From Pseudomonas sp. GM18 (lineage in GTDB: Bacteria > Pseudomonadota > Gammaproteobacteria > Pseudomonadales > Pseudomonadaceae), in contig NZ_AKJT01000026.1 in assembly GCF_000282195.1 (NCBI RefSeq), forward strand, positions 1 through 55,628: DNA of 55,628 bases, read 5' to 3'. The notes under the pieces are model-generated. The model was not told the DNA's origin, did no database searches, and saw only the letters and a program-made list of their open reading frames with translations. Positions 52,981 through 55,628 of the stretch are shown piece by piece; within the stretch, counting starts at the first letter, position 1, and each line of letters starts with the position of its first letter. The position numbers and the translations under genes are program-made.

Positions 52981-55079
52981 AGTGCCCGTTGAAGTTACGT
53001 TTTGCTGCTGCATTGCTCCTGCCCTGCGGGTTGGCTCACGGTGAACCGCGCTACACCCAGAGTGATTTTGGTGGCGTCGGTCTGTTACAGACACCCACCG
53101 CGCGCATGGCCCCCGCGGGGGAGTTGAGCGCCACGGCCAGTCGTACCGATCCTTACTCGCGCTACAGTTTTTCCTTGCAGCCGTTCGATTGGCTGGAGGG
53201 TTCGTTTCGTTACACCGCGATCACCAACCGTAAGTACGGCACCGAGGAATTGAGCGGCGACCAGAGCTTTAAAGACAAGGCCATCGACTTGAAAGCGCGG
53301 CTTTGGGAAGAAACTCACTGGGCGCCGCAGGTCGCTATCGGCGCCCGGGACATCGGTGGTACCGGGCTGTTTTCCAGCGAATATTTCGTCGCCAACAAGC
53401 GTTATGGCGACCTGGATTTCAGCCTTGGAATTGCCTGGGGTTATCTGGGGAATCGCGGGGACTTCAGTAACCCGCTGTCGGTATTGGGCAGCCAATTCAA
53501 CGACCGGCCGCAGAGCACGGCGGCTGTGGCCAGGGCAGGGGACGTGAACACCAACGCTTACTTCAGGGGGCGCCCTTCATTGTTTGGCGGGATTGCTTAT
53601 CAAACGCCCTGGGAACCACTGAGCCTGAAGATCGAGTACGAAGGCAACGATTACAAGAACGAACCACTGGACAACCCGCTCAAGCAAGACCTGCCGGTCA
53701 ACTTCGGTGTGGTCTACAAGCTGGCCGACAGCGTCGACCTGAGCGCCGGTTGGGAGCGTGGCAATACGGCGATGTTCGGCATCACCCTGCACACCAACTT
53801 TGTCAGCCGCAAGGCACCGGCCAAGACCTATGATCCTCCCGCCGAGCGGCTACCCGCGCAGGCACCGTCGACCCCGCCCGATCAAGTCAACTGGGCCGAT
53901 GTCTCCAACCGGCTGCAGCAAAATGCCGGCTACAAGGTCAAACGGATCACCCAACGCGGTTCGGAGCTGATGGTGTATGGCGAGCAGTCTCGCTATTTTT
54001 ATCCGTCCAAGGCCGTCGGGCGAGCCAGCCGGATTCTCGATAACAGCGTCAATCAGGACATCGATTGGTTCACCCTGGTCAATCAGCGTTATGACATGTC
54101 GATCGAAGAAACCAGCGTGCCGCGGGAAACCTTCCGTGCGGTGGTGAACAACGACCAGCCGCTGAAGGATCTGCACCGTACGACCGAGGTCAATCCGGCG
54201 ACTGCACACCGGGAAACCACGCTCTATACCCAGGCGCTGGAGCCGTTCAGCTATGGTTTGGGCCTGGGCTACAAACAGAACATCGGCGGCCCCGACGGCT
54301 TGCTCTATCAGTTCACCGCCGATGCCGACGCGGAGTACCGTTTCACCCGCAACACCTGGTGGAGCGGCCTGCTCAGCGCCAACCTGCTGAACAACTACGA
54401 CAAGTTCACCTACGACGCACCGAGCGGGTTGCCGCGGGTGCGCACCGACTTGCGTCAATACCTGACCACCTCCGATGTGACAATGCCGACGTTCCAGTTT
54501 AACCACGCGGCGCAGCTGGATCAGGACTGGTATGGCATGGTCTATGGCGGCTATCTGGAATCCATGTATGCCGGGGTCGGCAGCGAAGTGCTGTATCGAC
54601 GCACGGGGAAACGCTGGTCATTGGGCGCGGATCTGAACTTCGTGCGCCAGCGGGATTTTGATCAGGGCTTTGGCCTGCGCGATTACCAGACCATTACGGG
54701 TCATGTCACCAGCTATACTGAATTGCCCAATGACATGCTTGCAGCGGTCAGCGTCGGGCGTTATCTGGCACGGGACTGGGGCACCACCGTCGACTTGTCG
54801 CGGGAGTTCAAGAACGGCGTGAAGTTTGGCGGCTGGGTCACCCTGACCACTGCGTCGAAGGCGGAATATGGCGAGGGCAGCTTCGATAAAGGCATCTACA
54901 TTTCCATCCCGTTCGACGAACTGATGAGTACCTCGACCATGCGCCGCGCCAATATAGTCTGGGCGCCACTGACTCGCGATGGTGGTGCGCGCCTGAACCG
55001 TGCCTACTCGTTGCAGACCATGACCGACGGGCGAGACAGCAGCCTGTTCTACAACAACTTCGAGAAAATTACCGAATGA
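52977..55079 (+). CDS. yjbH: YjbH-like outer membrane protein (GfcD family)
   Basis: This is a large outer-membrane beta-barrel protein of 700 residues with a signal peptide (MKCPLKLRFAAALLLPCGLA). Family features are YTQSDFGGVGLLQTPTARMA, FDWLEGSFRYTAITNRKYG, the mid-segment WADVSNRLQQNAGYKVKRI and a C-terminal EYGEGSFDKGIYISIPFDEL. It may be the outer part of an export or secretion route for polymer. It begins with TTG overlapping the yjbG stop; a second very similar GAAGTG start context is seen at yjbG. Confidence 0.92.
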   Translation: MKCPLKLRFAAALLLPCGLAHGEPRYTQSDFGGVGLLQTPTARMAPAGELSATASRTDPYSRYSFSLQPFDWLEGSFRYTAITNRKYGTEELSGDQSFKDKAIDLKARLWEETHWAPQVAIGARDIGGTGLFSSEYFVANKRYGDLDFSLGIAWGYLGNRGDFSNPLSVLGSQFNDRPQSTAAVARAGDVNTNAYFRGRPSLFGGIAYQTPWEPLSLKIEYEGNDYKNEPLDNPLKQDLPVNFGVVYKLADSVDLSAGWERGNTAMFGITLHTNFVSRKAPAKTYDPPAERLPAQAPSTPPDQVNWADVSNRLQQNAGYKVKRITQRGSELMVYGEQSRYFYPSKAVGRASRILDNSVNQDIDWFTLVNQRYDMSIEETSVPRETFRAVVNNDQPLKDLHRTTEVNPATAHRETTLYTQALEPFSYGLGLGYKQNIGGPDGLLYQFTADADAEYRFTRNTWWSGLLSANLLNNYDKFTYDAPSGLPRVRTDLRQYLTTSDVTMPTFQFNHAAQLDQDWYGMVYGGYLESMYAGVGSEVLYRRTGKRWSLGADLNFVRQRDFDQGFGLRDYQTITGHVTSYTELPNDMLAAVSVGRYLARDWGTTVDLSREFKNGVKFGGWVTLTTASKAEYGEGSFDKGIYISIPFDELMSTSTMRRANIVWAPLTRDGGARLNRAYSLQTMTDGRDSSLFYNNFEKITE

Positions 55080-55441
55080 TCACATGGCTCAAAGGCTTGG
55101 TCGAGCTGCCATTCTGGCTCCGGGGCCTGGTCTTTGCCGTGGTGACTGTGATTCTGCTGTACGCAGGTTTGCGACCTCAGCCGATCCCGGAGCTGTTCGT
55201 CGAAGAGGACAAGCTGCATCACTGGATCGGCTTTCTGGTGTTTGCGTTCAGTTGCCGCCTGGCCTTCCCCAGCGTGAAGTTGCGTTGGATCGCCTTGGGG
55301 TGTTTGCTCACCGGCGTATTCATTGAGCTCGCGCAAGGTTTGATGCCGCTGCGCACGGCTTCGCCCTACGACATGCTGGCTAATTGCATCGGCGTGTTGA
55401 TGGGGTTGTTGGTCGCCAGGTGCTGGGTACGCCGAAGCTGA
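55076..55441 (+). CDS. VanZ-like membrane protein
   Basis: The 121-residue product has four hydrophobic segments (about 15-32, 52-62, 69-85, 102-115). It resembles VanZ-like proteins: EEDKLHHWIGFLVFAFSCRL, GVFIELAQGLMPLRTASPYD and LANCIGVLMGLLV. Function of the family is unknown; members often sit in polysaccharide operons. It overlaps yjbH by 4 bases (ATGA) and is the last gene of the operon in this window. Confidence 0.85.
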   Translation: MITWLKGLVELPFWLRGLVFAVVTVILLYAGLRPQPIPELFVEEDKLHHWIGFLVFAFSCRLAFPSVKLRWIALGCLLTGVFIELAQGLMPLRTASPYDMLANCIGVLMGLLVARCWVRRS

Positions 55442-55538
55442 AAAGGCGTTAAGCACCCGCCGTCACCCGGCGTGCTGTCACTGCTAATCCTCGCTATATC
55501 CCCCTCCAGCAATACCTCTCTTGCCACTCCATCCGCCC

Positions 55539-55587
55539 GTAGCAGCTGTCGAGCCTGCGAGGCTGCGTTCGGCTGCGCAGCAGTCGT
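55539..55587. repeat. second copy of the 49-base palindrome arm, cut by the window end
   Basis: This 49-base sequence is identical to the arm at 7434-7482. The sequence after it (about 55588-55628) resembles the loop of that element, so the partner arm probably lies just beyond the window. The element sits in the intergenic space downstream of the vanZ-like gene. Confidence 0.88.
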
Positions 55588-55628
55588 GAATCCGCTTGAC
55601 GTGGTGTGACTGATGCACCGCAAGTTCT

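Noticed and set aside
1..55628. Insertion sequence, prophage or integrase genes
   Set aside because: No transposase, integrase or phage structural motif was seen in any frame. Only palindromic repeats suggest past mobility.

Overview
The window reads as chromosomal DNA of a Pseudomonas, most likely of the P. fluorescens group. It has high GC with GC-ending codons, REP-like palindromes between genes, a DUF6124-type small protein, and hydroxyproline, arsenic and exopolysaccharide genes of pseudomonad type. No tRNA, rRNA, CRISPR array, insertion sequence or prophage gene was seen. All calls come from reading the sequence and from knowledge of the families; no database search was run.

Region 1 (1-24.8 kb) is an island for uptake and breakdown of cyclic amino acids. 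It opens with 5-oxoprolinase subunit A (pxpA), an SDR dehydrogenase and a polar amino acid ABC transporter. A marR/ohrR-like regulator and an Ohr/OsmC peroxidase follow. Next come a Delta1-pyrroline-2-carboxylate reductase of the DpkA type and a long minus-strand block with two units. Unit A (17.5 to 11.8 kb) holds a second ABC transporter, an aconitase-X cis-3-hydroxyproline dehydratase and a proline-racemase-superfamily enzyme. Unit B (11.7 to 7.6 kb) holds the 4-hydroxypyrroline-carboxylate deaminase, an MHS permease and alpha-ketoglutaric semialdehyde dehydrogenase. The upper 4-hydroxyproline pathway (4-hydroxyproline 2-epimerase and the three-subunit D-hydroxyproline dehydrogenase) lies at 22.9-19.4 kb. 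A PAS-AraC, a GntR and an arabinose-type AraC regulator flank it. Together these would turn trans-4-hydroxyproline into 2-oxoglutarate and 3-hydroxyprolines into proline. A palindromic CGTATACG box recurs at several promoters and probably marks a shared regulon.

Region 2 (24.9-31 kb) is a mixed stretch. It has a lone EAL phosphodiesterase, an arsR-GAPDH-arsJ arsenate-efflux operon, a trypsin-like lipoprotein beside AT-rich DNA, a two-domain universal stress protein and an unrecognised 138-residue protein.

Region 3 (31.3-55.4 kb) is an exopolysaccharide locus. Upstream are uppP and a minus-strand galU / phosphomannomutase-C-domain-like / rfaH unit. Divergent from it are wzb and wzc, then a leader with a clear ops (RfaH-recruitment) element. 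After that come acyltransferase, Wzy-like polymerase, GH5 glycosidase, Wzx flippase, pyruvyl transferase, two glycosyltransferases, manC and rmlBAC. The AT-rich genes at about 37.5-45.6 kb look horizontally acquired. The locus ends with a yjbE - wza - yjbF - yjbG - yjbH - vanZ operon, so a Wzx/Wzy export system is joined to a YjbEFGH-type outer-membrane module. No initiating sugar-phosphate transferase and no rmlD are visible here.

The points most worth following are: the ops element beside a linked RfaH; the hybrid Wzy/Yjb locus; the non-catalytic-looking phosphomannomutase C domain fused in an operon with rfaH; the Ser/Thr variant proline-racemase enzyme next to aconitase X; the shared operator; and a conserved-looking, pseudoknot-capable RNA candidate upstream of the DUF6124 gene.
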